From the NCBI GenBank assembly GCA_958510875.1, contig OY294070.1, positions 16,359,631-16,423,630 of the forward strand: a stretch of DNA of 64,000 nt. The letters run 5' to 3'. The notes beneath the pieces were generated by a model. That model saw only the letters and a list, made by a program, of their open reading frames with translations. It was not told the origin of the DNA and ran no database searches. How positions within the stretch are numbered: position 1 is the first letter of the stretch; every line of letters begins with the position of its first letter. Shown here one piece after another: positions 1 through 16,200 of the stretch. This DNA is from Endomychus coccineus (Eukaryota > Arthropoda > Insecta > Coleoptera > Endomychidae). The translations under genes were made by a program, and so were the position numbers.

Positions 1-224
1 ATTGAAACTCGAGTTATCAACCATGATTCAATTAGAATCGTACCAATTTCAATTGTAGTTACTAAGTTAAAACGCAGTTAAAACGCCATTTGTTTATATC
101 ATTTATTAAATTTTACAATTTACATCGTATAGCGATAATAAATTTGTCTCAAAACAGAATACTAACAAATAGGGATTTTTACAAAAACAGTTCAACAGGA
201 ATTTAACATATGTAGAACAGGAAC

Positions 225-4775
<4,551 letters not shown>

Positions 4776-4885
4776 CTGAAACAATAAAAATTATCCATTA
4801 AGAACAAAACGTTAAAGAGGAGAGGATGAAATATATTCTAATGTTATAATGTTTTTTCCAAATACTCGGAGTCCACTCTAGACAT

Positions 4886-6025
4886 ATATAGTCCAGGCTA
4901 TGAACCGGAGAAAAAAACATGTAAGTATGAATCAAACATTATTTTTTGCATTAGCTTCAGGAGGTTCTCAGCATCATACACCTTAAAACCTGTTGGGAAC
5001 CCCAACCCCACCCATTGGGGGCGAAAATAGCCCGAAATCTCCAAGTCTTGAATTGTATTTGCTACAGAAAAAGGTATTTTGGCATTTCGAGTGCACCTAG
5101 GAGGTTTTTTGGGCCGCTGAACACGAATCCGTAGCCAGATTTACTTGCAATCCATCGTAGGGGTGGTAAAATCGACGAAATTGGTCAATTTTGCACCCCT
5201 ATATGTTATTTTGCAATTTACGTGTTTTAGGCATTTCGAATGCACCAAGGAGGTTTTTTGGGTCGCTGAATACGATTCCGAAGCCAGATTTACTCGAATA
5301 TCATCGTAAGGGTGAGAAATTTACAAGAATGGCTAACTTGACACGCTTCTAAATTTTTATTATTTTTGCATTTTAAAATTACTTCGGAGTAAATCTGGCT
5401 TCGGAATCTTATTCAGCGACCCCAAAAAAAACCTTGGTGCATTCGAAATGCCAAAAACACGTCGATTTTACCACCCCTACGATGAATTGCAAGTAAATGT
5501 GGCTACGGATTCGTGATCAGCGACCCAAAAAACCTCCTTGGTGCATTCGAAATGGGCCAATTTTATCGATTTGACCACCTCTACGATGGATTGCAAGTAA
5601 ATCTGGCTACGGATTCGTTATCGACAACTCAAAAAAAAACCTCCCTTGGTGCATTCGAAATGCCTAAAACACGCAAATTGCAAAATAACATATTAGGGGT
5701 GCGAAATTGGCCGATTTTTTCGATTTGACCTCCCCTACGATGAATTGCAAGTAAATCTGGCTACGGATTCGTGTTCAGCGACCCAAAAAAACCCCTAGGT
5801 GCACTCGAAATGCCAGAATACCTTTTTTGTATAAAATACAATTCAAGACTTGGAGATTTCGAGCCATTTTCGCCCCCAATGGGTGGGGTTGGGGTTCCCA
5901 AGAGGTTTTAAGGTGTATGAATGATCCTGATAACCTGCTGAAGCTAATAAAAAAAACTTTTTGATTCGAACTTACATGTTTTTTTTTATTATAGCTAAAA
6001 TCCCGGTTCACAGCCTGTGCTAATA
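4886..6025. mobile_element. Foldback element with long, internally repeated arms
   Basis: The two ends are inverted copies: the left starts near AGGCTATGAACCGG, and the right end, read in reverse, starts AGGCTGTGAACCGG. The arms (left about 4886-5330, right about 5390-6025) pair through distinctive blocks such as CCCCAACCCCACCCATTGGG. The right arm carries about four tandem units and the left about two of a 110-150 bp module containing GGTCGCTGAA and GATTTACT. No transposase is present. It lies between Pgk and the first recognised exon of the plus-strand gene. Confidence 0.75.
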
Positions 6026-6479
6026 ATTTTTTTCAATGAAATGTACGGTCACCTTTGTGAGCTTCAACTGACATTTCTTTTCTTTTATTCATTATACTTT
6101 TCGCGACGAAGTTGGAAGAGTTATTGCATTCCTAAAATCGTTGAAAAAAGTCTTAGAGCAAAAATACCTTCACCAAAGCATTTTTCATCGAATTTTAAGC
6201 GACTTTGAAATAATCTGTCGAATAGCAAACGATTTCTTATAAAAATATTCCCATACTGAAATTTTTACAAAAAATCGTTTGCCATTCGTTGACGAACCCT
6301 ATTGTATTTCAGGGAAATCGTGTAATATAAACACTCTTTTCTGAAGTGTTGAAAAAAATCATAACTCCCAAAGTATACATTGAATTAATTCAAAACGTTC
6401 ACAGTAAATTTAGAACTTTTAACAAAATCGTTCAGCAACAACAAAAACAATTATTGAAGTAAACACACGATACACAATC

Positions 6480-6565
6480 GGATCGAGAGAGGCACTACCT
6501 ACAGAGTACAGAAACCCAAGGGCCACCAAGTGGGACTCTTATCGCGAGAAATAAGAGTCCAAGAG
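6480..6565 (+). mobile_element. Scrap of LINE polymerase (linker before RT)
   Basis: One plus-strand frame from 6485 reads REALPTEYRNPRATKWDSYREK then stop. This resembles the segment between endonuclease and reverse transcriptase in R1/jockey-type LINEs, where a PRxTxWxxY/F pattern is common. It is only about 28 codons with no flanking domain, so the assignment is tentative. Confidence 0.35.
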
Positions 6566-6669
6566 TTCACACACAAAAATACTATGACTGCGCGAACTAC
6601 AAAACGGAATAAGTTTTGTTCATTTTTGGGGCGTACACCGATTTCAAACGGGCCATTACTCTATGATCG

Positions 6670-6896
6670 ACTCGAACCAGCGACGAAACTATATATTATG
6701 CGATTCCAATTTTTTTTGTCAATTTTCCCTTTTGTTCGTGATACCACATAAACATAGTGGGTTCACATTCATTAGTATGTCATGTCGAACCAGCGACGAA
6801 ACTATATATTATGCGATTCCAATTTTTTTTGTCAATTTTCCCTTTTGTTCGTGATACCACATAAACATAGTGGGTTCACATTCATTAGTATGTCAT
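6670..6896. repeat. 113-bp tandem duplication
   Basis: Two almost identical copies lie head to tail, each starting near TCGAACCAGCGACGAAACTA and ending ATTAGTATGTCA. It is a recent local duplication, and no function is apparent. Confidence 0.85.
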
Positions 6897-7105
6897 TAGA
6901 AAAACAAACTGTCAATGATATTCCAGAAAATTATGAAAGTTAATCCAAATCAAGCGTATTAATCATGCTATCAATGTGAATTGACGAAATCCAAAATTTT
7001 TACAAATATTTGCAATTCACGTTGCCGAGAAAAATTCTTCAACACGAAAGAAAGGAAGAGCGCCGAAGCATGTCAATTACCACAATACCTCCCTCATATT
7101 TTCAG

Positions 7106-7268
7106 TTCGAAGACGATCCGTACAAACTCCAACGCCGCGACCTTGATGTGACTGTACAAAATCGAAGTACCATTTCCGAAAATTTCGACCGCACCGTTAC
7201 AGTTCGGAGGATTGTGGATCAGATCGATAGGAGATCCTCTGGTAAGGATGTAGACTTCATTTCCGACG
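7106..7268 (+). CDS. Giant gene exon 1 (first recognised)
   Basis: TATTTTCAG precedes TTCGAAGAC and G|GTAAGG ends the exon. It encodes FEDDPYKLQRRDLDVTVQ through KDVDFISD in phase 0, leaving one base that joins exon 2 as a Gly codon. The same frame is open upstream to ATGs at 7010 and 7070-7080, so this could instead be the first coding exon. Confidence 0.65.
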
Positions 7269-10200
7269 GTAAGGGTTAATGCCTCCTTATTGGGACAAAA
7301 GGATTTGTTCGAAAGCCGTGTTCTGTGAATCACAAATCAAGTACCGAACCGTTAACTGAAGGTGACAGCATTAATTTTGCCTTTATATACAATCAGGAGA
7401 TAAAGGTAGCCCCTCAATTATTTTTAATGCACTTATTCTGCGGGGCTTCAGGGTGGGCTAAACTGACTTAGTTTCACGAATGGTATTCAGAATCTGACGT
7501 GTTCTAGTCATTTTCAAAGGACACAAGAAGAGAAAATTAAAGTGCATGCATGAATTCTGTTATAGTGATGTTTGAAAATGGACCATTATCGAGGGGTGCG
7601 AATTAAACTTAAGGTAGTTGTATAGCATGCTTTTGTCACGAAATTGTTCAAAGTTTCCCAATTTATGATAAATTGAAACCGTTCTGAAAATATTGGTACG
7701 TAAAAAAAATAGACTACCTACAACCGAAGATAATGGCTTTTGAATTCGGTATTTTAAAATATATAGGATCATATTTTTTCCAAAGATAGCAAAAACCTTT
7801 TCTTACAATATCTGTGAAACACTAATATAATATCTTAGAAAGCATCTGAAAAAAATGCCAACAGGTTTAGGAAGATATTATTACATAAATATTTTGGATA
7901 GTAGACTTCTGCAGATAGCTAATCTCGAAAATTGTTGATAGTCTAGGAGCCAGAGCGATATTGATGGTCTGAACATTAACCCGATGGCACTATGGTTTAT
8001 CGTTAGAGGACGGTTCAATGACCAATTCATCTCACAGACAGAATTTTCCCCGGCTGCTAGATCTCGAGATACAGCATCCGCATTTTTTCTTTTTGTTGAC
8101 TGGAGGTTAACCCTTTCCAAGTTGCGGTTATTTGAGAAGCATGCCATTCTTATACACTTCCACCAAGTGCCATCATTTTTTATCGTGTCCGTTTATCAGA
8201 CCGACCAGTTAAAATTGAACCGAAAATGGACTGCAAGTTAACCCCCCAAACCTGGTGGAAAGTGTTCATTCGTATTGGCAATTGTTAACATACCCTATGC
8301 CATCAAAAGTTATCGGTTACAAGGTAACATGATGGCACCATGTTAAATAACTTTACTGGATGTCAAATAAAGATTTAAAATTATTGCCATCACTCCTTGC
8401 CTATTTCAACCCCCCAAAACCCTCTAAAACCACTCCCCAAAAAAATATGAATCATATGATAATATGACCAATTTAATGATAAATTAGTCAATTATTGAGA
8501 CTTTGCCAGGGTTTGAAATTGAAACGGCTCTTTTTTATTTATTTTTTTCATTCTGCCGGATGATTTTATAGAGTTTTGGGGGGTTGAAATAGGCAAGGAG
8601 TGATGGCAATAATTTTAAATCATTATTCGATCTCCAATAAAGTTAATTAACATGGTGCCATCATGTTATCTTGTAACCTGCAAGTTTTATCCACAAAATG
8701 AAAAAAAGAAACATTTTTGGTCCAAATAATGCCCAATTACTTGGAAGTGGATCGATAGCTTTTGATGGCATAGGGTATGTTAACAATTGCCAACACCTAT
8801 GCACATTATCCACCAGGTTTGGGGGGGGGGGGGGGGGTTAACTTGCAGTCCATTTTTGGTTCAATTTTAACTGGTCGGCCTGATAAACGGACACGATAAA
8901 AAATGATGGTACATGGTGGAAGTGTATGAGAATGGCATGCTTTTCAAGTAACCGCAACTTGGAAAGGGTTAACCTCCAGTAAAAAAAAAAAAATGCGGAT
9001 GCTGTATCTCGAGATCTAGCAGCCGGGGAAAATTCGGTCTGTGAGATGAATTGTTCATTGAAAATGAAAAAAAGAAACATTTTTGGTCCAAATAATGCCC
9101 AATTACTTGGAAGTGGATCGATAGCTTTTGATGGCATAGGGTATGTTAACAATTGCCAACACCTATGCACATTTTCCACCAGGTTTGGGGGGGGGGGATT
9201 AACTTGCAGTCCATTTTTGGTTCAATTTTAACTGGTCGGCCTGATAAACGGACACGATAAAAAATGATGGTACATGGTGGAAGTGTATGAGAATGGCATG
9301 CTTTTCAAGTAACCGCAACTTGGAAACGGTTAACCTCCAGTCCAAAAAAAAAAAATGCGGATGCTGTATCTCGAGATCTAGCAGCCGGGGAAAATTCGGT
9401 CTGCGAGATGAATTGTTCATTGAACCGTCCTCTAACGATAAACCATAGTGCCATCGGGTTAATGTTCATACCATCAATATCGCTCTGGCTCCAAGACTAT
9501 GACATCCGGATGGATTGAGCGTCACAATAGCACGACTTGGTGCCGACGTTTCGCCAACCATTACAGGTGGCATCTTCAAGGCTTGAGGTTGAAACTGTAG
9601 CGGTATTTACTGTAGGAAAAAACCTTCACGTTTCACAGTTCACTGCCTTTATTCCGGTGGTAAGTCCGTTCTGGTACCTGACCCTGTCGTTGTGTAATTA
9701 TGTGCGAAGTGGAATTTTCGAGGATGGGTTTCCAAATGTTGGGAAGGTATCTTGAGTGACGATTTAGATTATTTGGATGTTTTAGGATTTCTATCGATTC
9801 AAGAATTTTTCGGTGATAAAAGTTTGGGGCTCGAGCTGGGATGTTAGTATTTTCGAAAAGGATTTGATGATTAGTGTCACACTTGTGTTCCGCAAGTGCA
9901 GATCTACTAATAAAATGCTATTAAAATTAGAGAAGAAAACATTCCACCGGCCAAGGGAAAAATTAAAGGATTCCTTTCAAAACTAGGTTTGTGGTCAACG
10001 GCTTTGCAACAGACCAATCGTTGGTAGTAAGCTCTTACATTCCTTGCATGATACCGAGGTTGCATGATTTGGAAGTTACTTTCCAGAAATGGATTCTGAA
10101 GCTAACAATGGGCATCGATGGACACTAAATCCTTCTTTGCATATGTCAGTACAACTGTCTTATCTGACCACGAAGATGAAAGAAAAACTCATAGAATTTG

Positions 10201-13200
10201 CTGCTGATGGCACGCTCAAGATGGAATTTAATTCGCATAATGTTGAACTCTTTTAACAATGGGCATCGATGGATACTAAATCCTTTTTTGGATACGTCAG
10301 TACAACTGGCTTATATGACCATGAAGATGAATTAAACACTTATAGATTTTCTGCTGATGGCATGCTCAAGATGGAATTTGATTCGCATAATGTCGAAGTC
10401 TTTCAACAATGGGCATCGATGGATACTAAATCCTTTTTTGGATACGTCAGTACAACTGGCTTATATGACCATGAAGATGAATTAAACACTTATAGATTTT
10501 GCTGCTGATGGCATGCTCAAGATGGAATTTGATTGTTGATGTCTTTTGGATGAAGAGGAAAGAAGAATACCGAGAGGTGGCAAGGGAAGCTTTGAAATTA
10601 CTTGTGCCATTCGCCACTTCCTACCTATGCTAACTAACGTTTGAATAGAACGTTGGTGGTTATAAAATCTGAGGAGAGAAATAGGCTCTAATTAGAAAAA
10701 ATAAACAGCCACAGCTTTCTCACTGAAATTGTTGTATTTTTATTGTAATGTAGGACCTACAACTCTTGCTTTTTACTTTTATCTGACTTTGGCTTGCGAC
10801 CGGTACCCCCGAGCTAGACTTGGCGACCCCTTTGGAGGTCAAAACCCACACGTTGAAAAACCCTGCACTACATTATAGTGAGGGAAGAAAAACAATTGTT
10901 TTAAGTTACCTATTTCTCGAGATTCCAATAAGGCTACTTTCTCAATGACATTAGTACTAGAATTTCAATAACGCATTTGCATCATTTCATACATTTCGTC
11001 TGCGGCAGCACTTCACAGTGATCTTCAGATGATACCGAGGTACCTGCAGGGGCTATCCATACCCTTACAATTTGAATCGTTCTTTGTCCAATCGCAATAA
11101 ATGTAGTATCAAAAGAAAGATGAAACATTGATCTAGGGACGTGCTGTAATGTTTTTTGAAATTATTCGTTCAAGTACCAAAACATGCCCTCAAAATAATT
11201 GCATTTTTGAGATTTTTTGTATGGTAAAGTTAAATCAAGTTGCGTTACAACACGTACATAGAACCATAGAATCATGCGTCCTCTAAAAGCCTGCACTTTA
11301 ACATCAATTGAGTTATCATTTGAATATTTTATGCTTGAAAGCATTCTAAACATCATCGCGCTAATGTAATCTTAACGTCTGATGTGTGTTTTCAGGATAT
11401 CCGGATCACAATACTATAACCGCCGCATTCGCGACCGAAGCGTACAAGAGGAAGACCGAAGAGAAATTGAAGGCTTTGAATAACCAGATGAACAGCTTGT
11501 TAGAAGATAGTTTCCTCGGCATCAACAACTTGTGTAGTAAAGTTAAAGACTGTCTGAGCGCGAATCAAGTAAAAATTTATATGGCCAGATGTGGACACGG
11601 CGATACAGTAGGCGACAACGAAACCACGGAAATCGGTAAATATCGATCGCATAAAAAAAGCAACAGACTGCGGTCTTCCAAGAGCGCAGATTAGAATTCG
11701 GTTGGCGAGTAAGATGGTAAATGGACTAGATATTAATGTGTTTACTTTACTCCTCATAGTAATATATGAAACCATTTACAAAATCAAATATAGAACAGAC
11801 TATGTGTGACAGACTGTTTCAGCATAAAAGAGAAATGACTGAAATATACAGTTGGACGGTATCAAATAAATGCGTGCAACTAGTTAAAGCGAGCCTAAAT
11901 TTGAAAATATCACTGAAATATCTTGATTGTGACAGGTAAATAAGGTTCATCCAAAGTATAACCGCATAACGCAAGTGTTCATTAAGGTTCATGGGTTACT
12001 GTACAAGATGGTCCGAATTGGACACTTCAATTTCTAGAAGACCTAGAAAAAACTAACCTACACGTTATCAGCTTGATTTTTGTGAGATACTTGAACTGTT
12101 TAAAAGATGCAGGCTTTTTAATTTTGTGCTTTTTACTCATCTCTGCAACTTATTTATTTATGAATATTTTTTGTTTCTGTAAAAACATTCTAGAGGCACT
12201 TTTTTTTAAGGATTCCAAAGGTGTCCATTTTGTGCTTTACTCATCTCTTCAACTTATTTTATTTATGAATATTTTTTGTTTCTGTAAAAACATTCTAAAG
12301 GCACTTTTATTTAAGGATTCCAAAGGTGTCCATTTTGTGCTTTACTCATCTCTTCAACTTATTTATTTATGAATATTTTTTGTTTCTGTAAAAACATTCT
12401 AGAGGCACTTTTATTTAAGGATTCCAAAGGTGTCCATTTTGTGCTTTACTCATCTCTTCAACTTATTTATTTATGAATATTTTTTGTTTCTGTAAAAACA
12501 TTCCAGAGGCACTTTTATTTAAGGATTCCAAAGGTGTCCATTTTGTGCTTTACTCATCTCTTCAACTTATTTATTTATGAATATTTTTTGTTTCTGTAAA
12601 AACATTCTAGAGGCACTTTTATTTAAGGATTCCAAAGGTGTCCATTTTGTGCTTTACTCATCTCTTCAACTTATTTATTTATGAATATTTTTTGTTTCTG
12701 TAAAAACATTCTAGAGGCACTTTTATTTAAGGATTCCAAAAGTGTTCATTTTGTGCTTTACTCATCTCTTCAACTTATTTATTTATGAATTTTTTTTGTT
12801 TCTGTAAAAACCTTCTAGAGGCATTTTTGTTTAAGGATTCCAAAGGTGTCCATTTTGTGCTTTACTCATCTCTTCAACTTATTTATTTATGAATATTTTT
12901 TGTTTCTGTAAAAACATTCTAGAGGCACTTTTTTTTAAGGATTCCAAAGGTGTCCTTTTTGTGCTTTACTCATCTCTTCAACTTATTTATTTATGAATAT
13001 TTTTTGTTTCTGTAAAAACATTCTAGAGGCACTTTTTTTTAAGGATTCCAAAGGTGTCCATTTTGTGCTTTACTCATCTCTTCAACTTATTTATTTATGA
13101 ATATTTTTTGTTTCTATAAAAACATTCTAGAGGCACTTTTTTTAAGGATTCCAAAGGCGTCCATAGTTTTTTGTAAGAAAATGGTTTTGACCTTTGACAT

Positions 13201-16200
13201 AAACTTATTTTTTCTTACGGGCCATCCTGTATTATTTTTCATATCAGTTTGTTGAAATAAATGTCTCCTTTCAAATATCTATGATACTTGCTATTTTTTT
13301 TTATTGCTATTTTAAAAATACTATAGATGTATTTAGTAAATCTGGGGTGGTTTTGCTTTAGTAACTTGTTAGTTTCGGTCACTATGTGACATGTGGCACC
13401 TTCATGTTGAAATCACATCTTTGTCAGATCCAATCCATTCAATTCATGCTAAAAATAACCAGTCAACATGGCACGGTATGCTGTCTGTCCATTACCCATA
13501 ATTAGGTATCGAGTTTTCTCTCAGATAGATCACTCCATGTGGTGGTTGACGGAGTATCGTCCGATACAATGGGTATCAACGCTGGTGTTCCATAGGGATC
13601 TGTCTTGGCACCAACTTTTTTTTGGTCATTGGGCTTCAATTAGTACGATCTCGTAAGCGCATAGGCCAAAATCTTTCCGCAAAATTCTCCACAATCTTGA
13701 TTGAGAAAGATCCAATTGCTAAGAGGACAACACTCTCTTATAGCAAAGATATTTGCATCATTCCTTGTCGTTCTTCCTCTCTTGGTACGGGAATATCAGG
13801 CAGTGAAACTATTGACTCGAATTTATTCACAAGTCCTTAAATCATGGATCGTGTACGACGATTATGATGACCATCAATTGGGCGAAGTACACTTGAAGTT
13901 GTTAATATATTTTCAAACGTTGTTCGAGAATGTATGTAAATGGTAAACATTCAAGTAAAACTGATATAACCACATTCACTAAAAGTCACATACGGTTTGA
14001 CAGGTAGAAGGCTCGTAGTGCCCAGGGAAACCTATTTGTTCAAAGAAGTAAAAATATTTAAAATTGTATTTTTTATAAGAAATTATTATGTTTTTTGTTT
14101 TATGTTTCGTGAGCCACATTGTTTCTTTTTGTGAATAAATAAATGGTTTTTTGTTTTTGTAATGTATTACCACATGTTGCGCGCCGTTTACTTGATGAAA
14201 GAACAACGTACTGCGCTAGTCAAGACAGCGGCTCGCAACAGGTGTTTACAGCATGTGTTCGAGGCAACACTCATGTACAATGGATGCGAAATACAAGTTA
14301 ATTTAGTACAACATAATCGGTGTAGTTATTGTGTTTTCAACCCAGTTATCAAATTCTCATTGCGAACATTACATTTTGGCGACGAGGATAAAAATAAAAC
14401 CTGTAAGCGTTAAGTTTCAGCATTATTAACAGTGTCGAGTTTATAAAATAAAATGGCCGACGACCATCTAATATTCAATCCTAAACACATTGAATGGTGT
14501 GTCTACATTAAAAGGCTAGAACAATATTTTATAGTAAAAAGAATGAATGACGACAACGTGAAACGAGCATTTCTTTTATACAACCTCGCAGAAGAAGCGT
14601 TCTTATTATTAGCAAACCTGTGCGTGCCAAACAAACCTGAAGAATGTGAGTATGCAAATTTAGTAAAACATTTAACGGAATTTTACGAAAAGAAAAATGT
14701 TGTTTGGGTTGAACGTTTCAAATTTAATACAGCTGGAAAACATGAAAACGAATCAGTAAAAGAATGGAGTTTACGAGTGAAAAGTCTATCAATTCATTGT
14801 CAGTTTAACACCGAATTAGATACGAAATTAACCGATTTATTTATCACAAAATTCAATGAAGGAAAGATAAGAAAGTCATTGTTTGCCCAAAAGGCGAACA
14901 TCACATTTAATGAAGCCGTGGAAATTGCTCAAATCGAGGAGGCCTCAAGAGCAGGCATAAGCAATGCTAACTTAGAAGTGAAACATGAACCAGGAGAAGT
15001 TGAAATTCACAAACTATCTTGGGGAAAGTCAAGTTACGAAGGAGGCAGCAGCGTTAAGTCAGGCTCAGGAAGAAACAGGTGGAATCAAGAATCAGAGGCC
15101 ACCAGCTCAAGGGTCAGAGATGGCAGAACACTTTCAACGCAACAACCAGGAAGAGGTGCGACTCCCAGGAGATTGTGGAATAGTGGTAGTGCTAGTGCGC
15201 ATGTAGTGACGTGTCATCGCTGTGGAAAACATCACAACGCAAATGTGTGCCCCTACAGAGACTACATTTGCCATTCTTGTGGAGGTAGGGGACATCTGAG
15301 TGTGGTATGTAAAAAACTTAAGCAAGTAAACCTTTTAGAAAGCGACGTAGATCAAAACCCTGTTGATTTTTCGTCAGCTGTTCTTTGTATTCAGTCAGAT
15401 AATGATAAACCAATTTATGTCGATGTTTATATAGACAATATTTCGTTTAAATGGCAACTTGATTCAGGTGCGGCAGTGTCAGTACTACCATTGTCAATAT
15501 ACAATGAGCATTTTCGGAGTAAGCCATTGTCTCATGCAAGTACTTCTTTAGTGAATTTTTCAGGTCATAAGATTCACCCAGCAGGTAAATTAACGCTGCA
15601 GGTGAAATTTCATAACAAAATAAATTATTTAGAATTTTATGTAATAACAAACACCGGCCCTGCACTGCTAGGCCGCAATTTTATGAGAAATTTCAACATA
15701 GAATTCAAGGAAGTCAATTATGTCAGTGAAACATTCGCAACTTCTTTACACAAAGAATACCCAACTGTATTTTCTAGCGCTCTCGGTACATTCAACAAAT
15801 TTAAACTAAAATTGGACATGAAACCAGAGGCAGTACCAACGTTTCATAAACCACGTCCTTTACCATTTGCCATAAAAAATAAAGTAGAAGCACAATTAGA
15901 AAAGTTAGTTTCGGAAAATATCATTTCTCCTGTTGATTATTCAGAGTGGGGCACACCAATCGTACCGATTTTAAAGAAAGATGGCGGCGTGCGCATTTGT
16001 TGTGACTATAAAGTAACTATAAACCCTTACATAATTTTAGACAAATTTCCTTTGCCAAGGATAGACGATATTTTTGCAAAATTGAGCGGAGGCCAGCAGT
16101 TTTCAAAAATTGACCTCTCTCAGGCCTATCAGCAAATTTTGCTTGATGAATCATCCAGAAAATACACTACTATTTCAACACACAAAGGGTTATTTGTGTA

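Noticed and set aside
10269..10508. 79-residue frame with an apparent internal protein repeat
   Set aside because: It is a translation of the 149-bp duplication in a frame other than the transposase frame.
12073..12372. 99-residue Cys/Phe-rich repetitive frame
   Set aside because: Translation of the minisatellite units.
12121..13164. CRISPR-like regular repeats
   Set aside because: Units are 104 bp and contiguous with no unique spacers, in a eukaryotic intron; this is a minisatellite.
14162..14413. 83-residue frame at the start of the Ty3/gypsy element, repeated at 18656
   Set aside because: It lies in the LTR and recurs in the 3' LTR; it is non-coding repeat, not a duplicated gene.
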